The notes: a model not told the origin generated them from the sequence alone. A stretch of DNA of 64,000 nt from Bin25 sp026709415 (GCA_965200045.1 OZ241330.1:2294001-2358000); one strand, 5' to 3'; positions 8,729 through 18,216 are shown, counted from the first letter of the stretch. Made by a program: numbers and translations.

Positions 8729-9613
8729 TTAATTTCCATTCTCCTTGTATCGATTTAATTCAATCTTAAAGGCATTAACCAGTTCATCTGTAGCTTCAAC
8801 CAATGGCAATCGAACTTCTTTTGAACACAAATTCAATAATTCCATCAAGGCTTTTACAGAGGTTGGGTTTCCTTCTTTAAAAATGAGATCCATCAGCGTT
8901 AATAATTGGGCTTGAATTTGATTTGCTTTCTGATAATTTTCTGCAGCTGCAAAGCTTATCATCTGACTCATTTTTTTGGGAAAAGCATTTCCTAAGACTG
9001 AAATGGTTCCTACAGCGCCAGCAAATATCATCGCTAGGGCAATATGATCATCACCAGAAAATATTTTCACTTCTTGCGGGGCACGATAGATTAATTCTTG
9101 AGCTTGAATATAATCTCCTGCGGCTTCTTTTATCATTCTGATGTTGGAACAAGTTTCACACAATCTAAAAAAAGTTTCTGGTAGAATATTAACTCCAGTT
9201 CGACTGGGTACATTATAAACAATTAGAGGAATTGTGATGGCCTCTGCAATTTGTTTATAGTGTTGATAAATCCCTTCTTGGGATGGTTTATTATAATGTG
9301 GAGAAGTCAGCATCACAGCACTGATATCGTCCAAGTTTAAATGTGTCAGCTTATCGACCACTTCTTTCGTATTGTTTCCGGCAGCCCCAATAACCAGTGG
9401 CAGTCTATTTCTATTCGCTGATTTCATTCTTTCCACAACACTTTTAACTTCTGGATGGTTCAGGGTTGGGTACTCACCAGTGGTTCCCATGAGTACCAAA
9501 AAATCTGTATGATTCTCTATTTGATATTCCACCAATTGTTCTATGGCTTGAAAATCTACCTCATTATTTTTGAAAGGGGTAATCATGGCAACCCCCAATC
9601 CTTTTAAACTCAT
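8729..9613 (-). CDS. dapA: 4-hydroxy-tetrahydrodipicolinate synthase
   Basis: 294 residues, the usual length. It condenses pyruvate with aspartate semialdehyde, the first committed step towards diaminopimelate and lysine. GTTGEYPTL (residues 43-51) is the substrate-binding loop, VYNVPSRTG holds the catalytic Tyr133, and IKEAAGD holds the Schiff-base Lys162. The start MSLKGLGVAMITPF matches the family. It has its own likely promoter (9638-9645) and lies about 100 nt downstream of ligA on the same strand. dapF of the same pathway is at 20.9 kb. A cytoplasmic homotetramer is expected. Confidence 0.96.
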   Translation of the reverse strand: MSLKGLGVAMITPFKNNEVDFQAIEQLVEYQIENHTDFLVLMGTTGEYPTLNHPEVKSVVERMKSANRNRLPLVIGAAGNNTKEVVDKLTHLNLDDISAVMLTSPHYNKPSQEGIYQHYKQIAEAITIPLIVYNVPSRTGVNILPETFFRLCETCSNIRMIKEAAGDYIQAQELIYRAPQEVKIFSGDDHIALAMIFAGAVGTISVLGNAFPKKMSQMISFAAAENYQKANQIQAQLLTLMDLIFKEGNPTSVKALMELLNLCSKEVRLPLVEATDELVNAFKIELNRYKENGN

Positions 9614-9637
9614 TGAAACTATTTAAAGATTGAATCA

Positions 9638-9645
9638 CAAAATTA
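9638..9645 (-). promoter_or_regulatory. Putative -7 element for dapA
   Basis: On the minus strand TAATTTTG matches the Bacteroidota -7 consensus TAnnTTTG and ends 24 nt before the dapA ATG. The nearest TTG of -33 type is about 25 nt upstream, a little far. Confidence 0.45.
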
Positions 9646-9716
9646 AAGGACTTCAAAAAACCCTTTACGACAATTTTGTGTTACAAACCAATCTGTAACA
9701 ATCAACTTAAGTTTTG

Positions 9717-11735
9717 TTATAACTGTAATCCAATTCTTTTTTTAAGTTCTGTTTGACTCATCAAGGAGACCCCCAGACTTTTAGCTTTGGAAATTTTAGA
9801 AGCTCCTGGTGAACTTCCGAATAAAATAAAATCCGTTTTTTTGGAAACTGAGCTGACCATTTGACCCCCTAAATCTTCTACCAATTGTTTGATCTCTTGA
9901 CGGGAATAATTTTCAAAAACACCGGAAACCACCACCTTTTTATTCTCAAATACTCGAGGTAGTTTTTCAGTTTCTTGATGTGAATTAACGTTTTGTGGCA
10001 ATCCATGACTTTTTAAACGATTGATTAACTCGATATTGTATGAGTCGCTGAAATAGTTAACGATACTATGGGCCATTATTTCGCCAATATCATCTATTTT
10101 GATCAATGATTCATAGTTGGCAGAAACAAAACGCTCAAAAAATTGAAATTTTTTTGCCAACTGTTTGGAAGCGGTTTCTCCTACATGACGAATACCCAAT
10201 CCAAATATAAACCTCCAAAGCGGTTGGTTCTTCGATTTTTGAATTCCTTGAATCATGTTTTCAGCCGATTTTATTTGAATCAATGGTAAATTCATGAGTT
10301 TTTCAACAGTCAATAGATAAAGATCAGCAATCCCTTTAACCAATCCATATTCATAGAGCATGACTACTTTTTGATCTCCAACTCCTTCAATATCCATTGC
10401 ACTTCTTGAAATATAATGCTGGACTTTACCTATGATTTGAGGTTTGCAATAGTGGCTATTAGTGCAGTAGTGTATTGCTTGATCTTTTACACGGGTTAAA
10501 GGGGCGTTACAATGAGGGCAGCATTTTGGAAAAACGACCTTATTTTCTATTGGTGCTCTATTCGTTGAGACCACTCCCGTAATTTTTGGAATGATTTCTC
10601 CCCCCTTTTCGACATAAACCCAATCACCAATTCTCAAATCTAATTTTTGGATTTGATCTGCATTATGAAGTGATGCCCTTTTTACTTGAGTTCCTGTTAA
10701 AATCACCGGTAATAATTCAGCCACTGGTGTGATAGCCCCTGTTTTGCCGACTTGATAAGCCACCGATTTTAAGAGCGTAGAAACATTTTCTGCAGGGTAT
10801 TTAAAGGCAATGGCCCATCGTGGGAATTTCGAGGTTTGACCAAGTTCGTTTTGATAAGCCAGTGAATTGACTTTGATCACTACCCCATCAATTTCAAAAT
10901 CTAAATTTTTTCTTTCGGACTTCCATTTCTCTATAAACTCCCATATACCTTCAACGGAATCGACAATTTCCATTCCTTCAAAAATTTTAAACCCCCACTG
11001 CTTTGCTTTCTGCAAAATGTCAAATTGGGTTTGATCCCCCAGATTTTGTTGGACCACTGAAAAGAAAAAACAATTTAATTGCCGTTTTGCCACTATCGAA
11101 CTGTCTTGTAATTTCAAAGATCCAGCGGCCGTATTTCTCGGGTTTCGATAAAGTTCTAATCCTTTTTCCTTTCTCGAAACATTTAAACGATCAAATTGTC
11201 TTCGGTTCATTATTATCTCTCCACGAATTTCAAATTCATGTGGAAAATCATTTTGCAATACCAGTGGAATACTTGAGATCGTTCGAACGTTGGTGGTCAC
11301 ATTGTCCCCCTTTTGGCCATCACCTCGTGTTATAGCTCTGACGAGTTTTCCTTCTTTGTATTGTAAATTGATAGAAACCCCATCAAATTTTAATTCACAT
11401 AGAAAACTGATATGGTCGTGCCCCAATAATTTAATAATGCGTTTTCTCCATTGGATTATTTCTTCTTTGGAATAGGTGTTTTGCAAAGAATATAATGGAA
11501 ATTGATGTTGGGCCGTTTCAAAACTTTCAGTAATCGTTCCACCAACTCGCTGGGTTGGAGAATTAGAGTCAAATAAATTGGGATATTTTGATTCTAATTC
11601 TTGAAGTTCTAGCATCAAAAGGTCAAATTGATGGTCTGAAATAATTGGCTTATTTCGTACATAATATCTGTGGTTATGATCATGAAGTTGATCACGCAAT
11701 TCGTATAATCGATCAATGGCTTTTTGTTCCATCAT
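9717..11735 (-). CDS. ligA: NAD-dependent DNA ligase
   Basis: 672 residues, full length. The Ia domain is followed by the adenylation domain, with the nucleophile Lys116 in CELKFDGVSI. After it come the OB fold, a four-cysteine zinc finger (CCPHC ... YCTNSHYC, around residues 405-430), a helix-hairpin-helix region, and a C-terminal BRCT domain (KKVVVSGVFENYSRQEI ... KTDFILFGSSPG). The enzyme seals nicks in Okazaki fragments and in repair, using NAD. prmC ends 7 nt upstream, so the two are co-transcribed. The start MMEQKAIDRLYELRDQLHDH is canonical. Confidence 0.97.
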   Translation of the reverse strand: MMEQKAIDRLYELRDQLHDHNHRYYVRNKPIISDHQFDLLMLELQELESKYPNLFDSNSPTQRVGGTITESFETAQHQFPLYSLQNTYSKEEIIQWRKRIIKLLGHDHISFLCELKFDGVSINLQYKEGKLVRAITRGDGQKGDNVTTNVRTISSIPLVLQNDFPHEFEIRGEIIMNRRQFDRLNVSRKEKGLELYRNPRNTAAGSLKLQDSSIVAKRQLNCFFFSVVQQNLGDQTQFDILQKAKQWGFKIFEGMEIVDSVEGIWEFIEKWKSERKNLDFEIDGVVIKVNSLAYQNELGQTSKFPRWAIAFKYPAENVSTLLKSVAYQVGKTGAITPVAELLPVILTGTQVKRASLHNADQIQKLDLRIGDWVYVEKGGEIIPKITGVVSTNRAPIENKVVFPKCCPHCNAPLTRVKDQAIHYCTNSHYCKPQIIGKVQHYISRSAMDIEGVGDQKVVMLYEYGLVKGIADLYLLTVEKLMNLPLIQIKSAENMIQGIQKSKNQPLWRFIFGLGIRHVGETASKQLAKKFQFFERFVSANYESLIKIDDIGEIMAHSIVNYFSDSYNIELINRLKSHGLPQNVNSHQETEKLPRVFENKKVVVSGVFENYSRQEIKQLVEDLGGQMVSSVSKKTDFILFGSSPGASKISKAKSLGVSLMSQTELKKRIGLQL

Positions 11736-11742
11736 TTAAAGT

Positions 11743-12597
11743 CTAGTTAATAGCCGCTTTTACCATTCGTATTTGATCAAATCTGTCTTTTTTAAAGACG
11801 ATATCAATGTAATTAAAGCTCTTCAGCAAATCGTTTATTTCTTGATGAAATTTAGGATTAATTTCCAAATACAAATACCCATTTGGCTCCAAGTGATCAC
11901 AACCATAGGCAGCAATTTTAAGATAAAATAGCAATGGATTTTCATCCGGAATAAACAATGCCGAATGAGGTTCCCATTTTAAAACATTAGGTTGAATTTC
12001 TTTTTTTTCACAATGTGTTACATAGGGAGGGTTAGAAACAATGACATGGTATTTCGAATCCTCTTTTTTTGCTTCGTGTTTAAATATATCTAGTTTAAAA
12101 AACCTAGTCTTTGCTTGAAGCTTTTTAGCATTTAGATTGGCCACTTTTAATACCACATCATAGGCATCACATCCCTCAACAATCCACGTTGGATTTTCTA
12201 TGGCTAAACTGATAGCAATACAACCACTCCCTATTCCGATCTCAAAGACTTGAATATTTTTAGTCGATGAATAATCTTCATTAATCCATTGCACCAATTC
12301 CTCAGTTTCAGGTCTAGGAATCATCACTTGCTGATTGACTTTAAACGTTCGTTCTAAAAAGAGACATTCCCCTAAGATGTATTGTAGAGGTTTGAATTCA
12401 GCCAATTCTAAGGTAGTTTTTTTTAAAGTAGCGAGGGGGATTTTTTGAAGTTTTTGATCTGGTTTTAATGCCAAATCAATGGGGTTTATCGATGTGAAGT
12501 GCTCCATCAGTTGATTAAAGTAAAAATCAATTTCTCTTCTTGGATACTTTTTATTTAACGTCAGAACAAACCAATTTTTGAATTCAATCAACGTCAT
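11743..12597 (-). CDS. prmC: Peptide chain release factor N5-glutamine methyltransferase
   Basis: 284 residues. It shows the SAM-binding motif FEIGIGSGCIAISLA and the N5-glutamine methyltransferase signature VSNPPYV. The N-terminal helical part and the PRPETEELVQWI segment that precedes the SAM site are also typical. PrmC methylates the GGQ glutamine of release factors RF1 and RF2. It lies between a sulfatase gene (14 nt upstream) and ligA (7 nt downstream), all on the minus strand. Confidence 0.94.
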   Translation of the reverse strand: MTLIEFKNWFVLTLNKKYPRREIDFYFNQLMEHFTSINPIDLALKPDQKLQKIPLATLKKTTLELAEFKPLQYILGECLFLERTFKVNQQVMIPRPETEELVQWINEDYSSTKNIQVFEIGIGSGCIAISLAIENPTWIVEGCDAYDVVLKVANLNAKKLQAKTRFFKLDIFKHEAKKEDSKYHVIVSNPPYVTHCEKKEIQPNVLKWEPHSALFIPDENPLLFYLKIAAYGCDHLEPNGYLYLEINPKFHQEINDLLKSFNYIDIVFKKDRFDQIRMVKAAIN

Positions 12598-12611
12598 CTG
12601 TAGTGGGATTA

Positions 12612-14036
12612 TCAGTCATGAATTATCGAATCGTCTTCATCAGAAACTCTTCCGGGCTCCCGATTTTCTGATCCTTTCTTACCCATCAATCGATCCCCAA
12701 GCACATCTCGAATAGAATCAGCAATTCTCTCAATCTTTTGAATGACTCGTGGATAAATTGAGGCCACGTTTGTTTTTTCTTGCGGATCATCCAACAGATT
12801 GTATAATTCTATTTCATTTAGTTGTATGTTTTCATAACGGATGGGAATTCCATCATCTCTTACTTTTTTATTTGCGATGGTACGATAAGTATGTGGGAAA
12901 TAGGCTTTCCAATGGCGATGTCTGATCGCTTGAAGTTCGTTTTGACCATAGTAAAAGAACAAGTTTTCATGTTTTGAAATTTGCCGGTTACCACTGAAAA
13001 CCCCTTTAAACGATTCCCCATCAATTTTTAAATGTGGTTGTCTTCCCTGTGTATAGTCCAAAATCGTCGGCAGCCAATCAATAGCCATCATACTGGACTC
13101 AATTTGTTGATTTGGTGGAATATGCTTTGGATACCAAATGACACTTGGAACTCTCACACCACCTTCCCATACCGTTCCTTTCCCTTCACGGTAAATTCCT
13201 GATGATCCACTATGTGTTCCATAAGATAACCATGGACCATTATCAGAAGTGAAAATAATCATTGTCCTGTTCTGGAGATTATTTTCTTGGAGTGTTTGCA
13301 AGATTCGACCAACCGAATGATCTATTTCGTGAATCACATCGCCATACAATCCTCTTGATTGACTTCCTAAAAAATCTGGATGGGCAAATAGTGGCACATG
13401 GGGTTGAGGATGAGAGATGTATAAGAAAAAAGGATAATCCTTATTTCTTTTTATAAAGTCGATTGATTTCCTCGTAATCGAATCGGTTAAATACGTTTGA
13501 TCATTTAACTCCTTCAGGGGAGTTTCATTTCCATAAAGATATAATGGGGGGAATTCATCTTGTGGATGGTATGGCCACATATCATTGGAATACAAAAGGC
13601 CATAAAACTCATCGAAGCCATGTTTGCGAGGCATAAACATGGGATCATCCCCCAAATGCCATTTTCCAAAAATGGCGGTGGCATATCCTTGTTCTTTGAA
13701 TAGTTCTGGCAATAATTCTTCATTTGGATGGATGCCAATTTCCGAATTGGGGCCTAATGCTTGGTGAATGCCAATTCGATTGGCATAACATCCCGTTAAA
13801 ATAGACGCTCGAGAAGCTGAACAAACTGGCTGGGATACATAATACGACGTAAGAAAGGCACCTTCTTCGGCGAGTTGGTTAATATTGGGCGTTTTAATAT
13901 CGTCTGCACCATAAATCCCTAAATCTCCATATCCTAAATCATCAGTAAGGATAAAAATGATATTTGGAGGTTCATCATTATACCGTTGACAACTAAAACA
14001 AATGGTTAATAGAATTAAAGAAACATATTTAGACAC
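12612..14036 (-). CDS. Lipoprotein arylsulfatase, formylglycine-dependent (S1 family)
   Basis: The frame is open from an ATG at 14168. The GTG at 14036 gives a proper lipoprotein start (VSKYVSLILLTICFSC, Cys16), while the longer version adds a charged 44-residue tail unlike any signal, so I prefer 14036 (474 residues). Metal ligands appear in IIFILTDDLGYGDLG. The activation site PVCSASRASILTG (Cys72) is of the C-x-A-x-R type, accepted by formylglycine-generating enzyme. Further family motifs are GKWHLGDDP, FTSDNGPW and GKGTVWEGGVRVP. Such enzymes desulfate sulfated glycans, and the substrate here is unknown. No maturase gene is visible in the window. It lies 14 nt ahead of prmC, an odd partner for a catabolic gene. 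Confidence 0.92.
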   Translation of the reverse strand: MSKYVSLILLTICFSCQRYNDEPPNIIFILTDDLGYGDLGIYGADDIKTPNINQLAEEGAFLTSYYVSQPVCSASRASILTGCYANRIGIHQALGPNSEIGIHPNEELLPELFKEQGYATAIFGKWHLGDDPMFMPRKHGFDEFYGLLYSNDMWPYHPQDEFPPLYLYGNETPLKELNDQTYLTDSITRKSIDFIKRNKDYPFFLYISHPQPHVPLFAHPDFLGSQSRGLYGDVIHEIDHSVGRILQTLQENNLQNRTMIIFTSDNGPWLSYGTHSGSSGIYREGKGTVWEGGVRVPSVIWYPKHIPPNQQIESSMMAIDWLPTILDYTQGRQPHLKIDGESFKGVFSGNRQISKHENLFFYYGQNELQAIRHRHWKAYFPHTYRTIANKKVRDDGIPIRYENIQLNEIELYNLLDDPQEKTNVASIYPRVIQKIERIADSIRDVLGDRLMGKKGSENREPGRVSDEDDSIIHD

Positions 14037-14230
14037 GAGTTTTTTTGTTTCTAAAAATAAAAATTGAATTAGAAATGAAAATTTAATTCTTTCAATATCA
14101 GGTAAGAAAGATACCTCGAAATTGCCCGAAAAAACTGTAATAGTGGTTTGGAATTTCTTATCTCCCAATTTTCATCATGAAACCAATCCCTATCCTTATT
14201 ACTTTTGTAACTTGTATGTCACCTGTGTAA

Positions 14231-14542
14231 ATGCTCACAAAAAAACAACAAGAGATTATTATCGAAAAGTTCAAGCCTTTAAATCCGACGAGGATAGGCG
14301 TTTTTGGTTCGTATGCTAGAAATGAAGAAAACAAACGTAGTGATATCGATTTATTATACTCTACCACATCAGATGTGAGTTTCTATGATCGAATGCGTTT
14401 GAAATTTGAACTAACCAAATTACTAGAAAAGAAAATTGATTTAGGGCCTTTTGATGCTATCAAAGATTCTGTAAAAGATTCGATTTTGAAGGATGCGGTT
14501 ACGTTTTATAAACTTGAAAATGCAAAAAGCAGAACGGAGTGA
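14231..14542 (+). CDS. MNT-domain minimal nucleotidyltransferase (MntA-like antitoxin)
   Basis: 103 residues. The nucleotidyltransferase motif GSx10DxD is intact: GVFGSYARNEENKRSDIDLL. MntA proteins pair with a HEPN RNase (HepT) and inactivate it by AMPylation. The next gene overlaps the end of this one by 23 nt in another frame and encodes such a HEPN protein, now frameshifted. The ATG start follows the short spacer after the divergent sulfatase gene. With its toxin broken, this may be a leftover antitoxin. Confidence 0.85.
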   Translation: MLTKKQQEIIIEKFKPLNPTRIGVFGSYARNEENKRSDIDLLYSTTSDVSFYDRMRLKFELTKLLEKKIDLGPFDAIKDSVKDSILKDAVTFYKLENAKSRTE

Positions 14543-14871
14543 CTTAGAAATACTCACCGATGTCAAAAAGTGCATTTTAAGAATTTGTAAGGTAAGAGAC
14601 AATATTATACGCCGATTCGAAATTTGAACCATGGGTATCGGACGATTTATTTGAATTGAACTTCAGCAAAATCGGAGAAGCTTTTAAGAGCTTGTCCCCT
14701 AGATTAAAAAAAGCGTTTCAGGACATTGATTGGGTTTCATACCAAAAGTCAAGAGATTATATAGTCCACGAATATTTTAATCTTCAACACGATGCCTTTT
14801 TGGAGAAATCAATTGATGAGATCCCCCAGTTAGAAACTAGAATCGATCAAGTATTAGAATCCATCAATTAG
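14520..14871 (+). pseudogene. HEPN-domain (DUF86/HepT-like) toxin, frameshifted
   Basis: An ATG at 14520 opens MQKAERSDLEILTDVKKC, typical of DUF86 starts, but meets TGA at 14625. The rest continues in the +1 frame from about 14596: SKFEPWVSDDLFELNFSKIG, GEAFKSLSPRLKKAF, then SRDYIVHEYF, which holds the R-x4-H RNase motif, and the usual acidic tail to 14871. A single 1-nt change between about 14560 and 14625 would restore a protein of about 115 residues, the normal HepT length. The gene is therefore inactive as read, unless the shift is a sequencing error. Confidence 0.8.
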
Positions 14872-15130
14872 ATAGAGCCATAGTCAATTTCTGCTGTGAC
14901 TTAAGAAACAAGCCCCTATCTGACGAGACAAAAGTAAGAGATGTTGGATTGGATTTAATCTATCTTGGCTTTGGTTTCTAAAAAGCCCTACTATGGTTTG
15001 GATTTTTATCACCATTTTGGATGCTTCGATTGAGTCACCTATCCACGATTTTTTAGAACAATAAAACACATTTCTCATTAAGTCATTTGATTTCACTTTG
15101 ATATTTTAGAATCATCAAATCCCAATCTAT

Positions 15131-16198
15131 ATGGATCGATACTCTTTATTAATGCAACGATGTTTGCAGTTGGCCAAAAAAGGATTAGGAAGCACCTATC
15201 CCAATCCTCTCGTTGGGGCCCTTATAGTTCACCATGGACGAATTATTGGTCAAGGATATCATTATAAAGCGGGTTTAGCACATGCTGAGGTAAAAGCCAT
15301 ACAATCCGTTAAAGACCCTGCCCAACTCAAAGAATCAACTCTCATTGTTAATCTTGAACCATGTAGTCATTTTGGGAAAACACCACCTTGTACGCATGCT
15401 ATCATTAAAAGTGGGATAAAGAAAGTGGTTATTGGAACCAAAGATCCATACCCCCAAGTCAATGGACGGGGAATTCAAATATTAAAAGATCATGGTATTG
15501 AAGTTATCCAAAGCGTTGAAGAACCATCTTGCCTAAAAAATAACAAACGTTTTTTCTGTTTTGTCAATAACAAACGTCCCTATATTGTTTTAAAATGGGC
15601 TCAATCAATCGATGGTTATATGGCTCCTCCAAAAGTTAGTCGAGTGCCGAATCAACCTTTTTGGTTGACCAGTCCCTCAAGTAGAAAATTGGTTCACCAG
15701 TGGAGATTCCAAGAAAATGCCATTTTAGTTGGTGCTCAAACAGCCGTGGATGATAATCCGAATCTTTTGGCTCGATACTGGAAAAAACCACCAAGAAAAG
15801 AAATTCGAGTGCTAATTGATCCTCAATTAAGGGTTTCTAAGCGATCGCAACTTTATGATGGAAGTGCCCTGACTTATGTCTTAACAAACAAATTCGTGTC
15901 GCACAAATCTCGAAATTTAGAGATCATAAAAATTAGTGACCAATACCCTATTTCGATCGACAAATTACTAGATCAGTTGTACCTAAAAAACATTCAATCC
16001 ATCATGGTAGAAGGCGGACAAAAAACTCTCCAACATTTTATCAATTCTTCGCTTTGGGACGAAGCCAGAATATTCACTTCACCTCAACTTTTGAAGCATG
16101 GTTTAACCGTACCAAAACTCGACACATCAAATTATTTAATAGAAAATTTTATGATTGAAAATGATCGATTAAAAATCATTTTTCGATCTCCAATTTAG
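15131..16198 (+). CDS. ribD: Bifunctional riboflavin deaminase/reductase
   Basis: 355 residues. The N-terminal deaminase has the zinc site HAEVKA (His51, Glu53) and EPCSHFGKTPPC (Cys78, Cys87). The C-terminal reductase begins near residue 155 (IVLKWAQSIDGYMA) and includes SPSSRKLVHQWR and VEGGQKTLQHF. It converts the pyrimidine product of GTP cyclohydrolase II in two steps of riboflavin synthesis. Its 3' end overlaps the 3' end of the convergent thioesterase gene by 23 nt. Confidence 0.95.
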   Translation: MDRYSLLMQRCLQLAKKGLGSTYPNPLVGALIVHHGRIIGQGYHYKAGLAHAEVKAIQSVKDPAQLKESTLIVNLEPCSHFGKTPPCTHAIIKSGIKKVVIGTKDPYPQVNGRGIQILKDHGIEVIQSVEEPSCLKNNKRFFCFVNNKRPYIVLKWAQSIDGYMAPPKVSRVPNQPFWLTSPSSRKLVHQWRFQENAILVGAQTAVDDNPNLLARYWKKPPRKEIRVLIDPQLRVSKRSQLYDGSALTYVLTNKFVSHKSRNLEIIKISDQYPISIDKLLDQLYLKNIQSIMVEGGQKTLQHFINSSLWDEARIFTSPQLLKHGLTVPKLDTSNYLIENFMIENDRLKIIFRSPI

Positions 16199-16580
16199 AT
16201 GCCAAATAAGAAGGCACTGGGATTAGTTTTTTTGTCTCTGCCAACAAAAATGCTAGTTTGCTATAACCTGAACAAGCGAGTTGATCATTTTGATTAAATA
16301 CTTTGTATGTTAATTCCAGAGACGCTTTTGGGGGTTTAACTACCTGTATTTCAATATAATAAGAATCTCCAAAATATAAAGGGTTATGATATTTCAGACG
16401 CAGTTCAATGACTGGAGATATAATTCCTTTCTCTTCCATTTCAACATAAGGAGTATTTAAATTGTCGAGCCAGTCAATTCTTGCTTCTTCAAAATAAAGC
16501 ACATAATTGGAATGATGCACCACTCCCATTTGGTCGGTTTCAGCATACCTAATGGTTTTTTTCTTAGTTAAAAATTTCAT
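16176..16580 (-). CDS. Acyl-CoA thioesterase, YbgC/FadM hotdog family
   Basis: 134 residues with the 4-hydroxybenzoyl-CoA-thioesterase signature RYAETDQMGVVHHSNYVLYF, including the catalytic-type Asp16, followed by FEEARIDWLD. One hotdog domain fills the protein. Such enzymes hydrolyse short or medium acyl-CoAs; the exact substrate cannot be read. It is convergent with ribD (23-nt tail overlap) and divergent from dnaA. Confidence 0.88.
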   Translation of the reverse strand: MKFLTKKKTIRYAETDQMGVVHHSNYVLYFEEARIDWLDNLNTPYVEMEEKGIISPVIELRLKYHNPLYFGDSYYIEIQVVKPPKASLELTYKVFNQNDQLACSGYSKLAFLLAETKKLIPVPSYLASKLEIEK

Positions 16581-16643
16581 GATTCAATGGTATTTATTTG
16601 TCTTTCAATTGAGTATAGTTTTTTTTAAAAAAACTCTTTTTTT

Positions 16644-16676
16644 TTGTTTAAATTTTCACCAAAATAATTACTTTCG
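16644..16676 (+). promoter_or_regulatory. Putative dnaA promoter
   Basis: TTG at 16644-16646 is followed after 22 nt by TACTTTCG at 16669-16676, one mismatch from TAnnTTTG. It sits about 85 nt upstream of the dnaA ATG. I see no cluster of TTATCCACA boxes here, so an origin is not supported. Confidence 0.4.
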
Positions 16677-16762
16677 ATACGAAGAACGAACGCTTCTTTT
16701 GATGCATTTTCTGCTCCAAATTGTATCATAAAATTAGATTTTTTTAGAGCATTCAAAATTTG

Positions 16763-18205
16763 ATGAATAACCAAAACCTAGAATTAATTTGGAGTAAATG
16801 TTTAGCTTTCATCAGAGACAATATTCAATCTGAAAAAGAATTTTCAACTTGGTTTGGTTCTATTGTTCCTATTGATTTAAAAAACAAAGAACTGACTATT
16901 CAAGTACCGACTCATTTTATCTATGAGACCCTCGAAGCAAAGTATTTGGATTTAATTCAATCGGCATTTTCAAAAGAATTAGGTCCCAACGTCAAATTGA
17001 TGTACACCATCGAATCAAAACAAAAGCAAGCCAGTGGTATACGGTCTCCGAAATTTCAAGCCAAAGGAAATCTTGATTTTCAAAATCAAAAAAGACCTTT
17101 AAACATCATCCATTCTGAAAACCCTGAAAGCATAAAAATTTCAGGCCTTAAAAATGAACATTTTAGTCCTGATTTAAATTCAGATTACACCTTTGAAAAC
17201 TTCGCTGAAGGTGATTCCAATAAATTAGCCCGCTCGGTTTCGTTAGAAGTCGCTAAAAATCCAGGTGGAACAGCCTTCAACCCGCTTTTTATACACAGTA
17301 AAGTTGGATTGGGTAAAACTCACCTAGTCAATGCCATCGGTTTACAAATCAAAACAGATTTTAAAAACAAAAATATCATCTATGTTTCTTCAGAAAAATT
17401 TACAGAGCAATTTATTGCTGCCAGTTTACATAAAGACAGAAACAAAATCAATCATTTCATTCATTTTTATCAGCAATTGGATGTATTAATCATCGATGAT
17501 ATTCAGTTTTTGATGGGAAAAGAAAAAACTCAAGGGGCTCTTTATAATATCTTCAATTTTTTACATCAAAACAACAAACAGATCGTGATGACGGCCGATA
17601 TCTCTCCTAAAGACATGGAAGATATCGAAGAGCGGCTTTTGTCAAGGTTTAAATGGGGCCTAACGGCTGAAATAAAAAAACCGGATGTTGAAACTCGTAA
17701 AAACATCATCAAATTAAAAACTAAAAATCTTGGTTTGGATTTAAACGAAAGTGTATTGGATTTATTAGCCGAAAAAATAGATTCTAATATCCGAGATATC
17801 GAAGGAGCCATTGTGGCCATATTAGCTGAAGCATCATTTAATAAAGTTCCCATTAATACAGAGCTAGCCATAGGGGTTGTCAGTAGATTAATTTCTGAAA
17901 AATCAACTCCAGAACAAATTCCATTCCATGTCATAGAAGATATTGTGGTCCAATATTTTGAAGTTGACAACAAAGATTTACGGACAAAAACCAAACGAAG
18001 GGATGTTGTAGAACCCAGACAATTGGTAATGCATTTCACAAAAAAGTATACAAATTTATCTTTCCAAAAAATCGGCAAATTGATGGGAAATGTCAATCAT
18101 GCCACCGTGATATATTCCGTACGAAAAGTAGAAGAGTTTAAATTACACGACCGTATTTACAGAAACACCTACGATGCAATCGATGAAAAAATCAAAAATT
18201 ATTAA
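16763..18205 (+). CDS. dnaA: Chromosomal replication initiator protein DnaA
   Basis: 480 residues from the ATG at 16763; an in-frame TTG lies one codon before it. Domain I spans residues 1-85, a linker follows to about 140, and the AAA+ domain starts with SDYTFENFAEGDSNKLA. The P-loop is KVGLGKTHLVNAIG and Walker B is VLIIDDIQFL. Domain IV binds DnaA boxes through EPRQLVMHFTKKY and the signature GNVNHATVIYSVRKV. The first P-loop glycine (usually GGVGLGKT) reads Ser-Lys here. A phosphatase gene follows after 11 nt on the same strand. Whether oriC is near cannot be shown from the sequence. Confidence 0.97.
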   Translation: MNNQNLELIWSKCLAFIRDNIQSEKEFSTWFGSIVPIDLKNKELTIQVPTHFIYETLEAKYLDLIQSAFSKELGPNVKLMYTIESKQKQASGIRSPKFQAKGNLDFQNQKRPLNIIHSENPESIKISGLKNEHFSPDLNSDYTFENFAEGDSNKLARSVSLEVAKNPGGTAFNPLFIHSKVGLGKTHLVNAIGLQIKTDFKNKNIIYVSSEKFTEQFIAASLHKDRNKINHFIHFYQQLDVLIIDDIQFLMGKEKTQGALYNIFNFLHQNNKQIVMTADISPKDMEDIEERLLSRFKWGLTAEIKKPDVETRKNIIKLKTKNLGLDLNESVLDLLAEKIDSNIRDIEGAIVAILAEASFNKVPINTELAIGVVSRLISEKSTPEQIPFHVIEDIVVQYFEVDNKDLRTKTKRRDVVEPRQLVMHFTKKYTNLSFQKIGKLMGNVNHATVIYSVRKVEEFKLHDRIYRNTYDAIDEKIKNY

Positions 18206-18216
18206 ATCTTTGACAG

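Noticed and set aside
16581..16762. Chromosome origin upstream of dnaA
   Set aside because: No cluster of TTATCCACA boxes or 13-mer array; gene order alone is not enough in this phylum.
17566..18096. 176-codon minus-strand ORF opposite dnaA
   Set aside because: It lies entirely inside the DnaA AAA+/domain IV coding region and shows no domain or start signal; it is a shadow frame.
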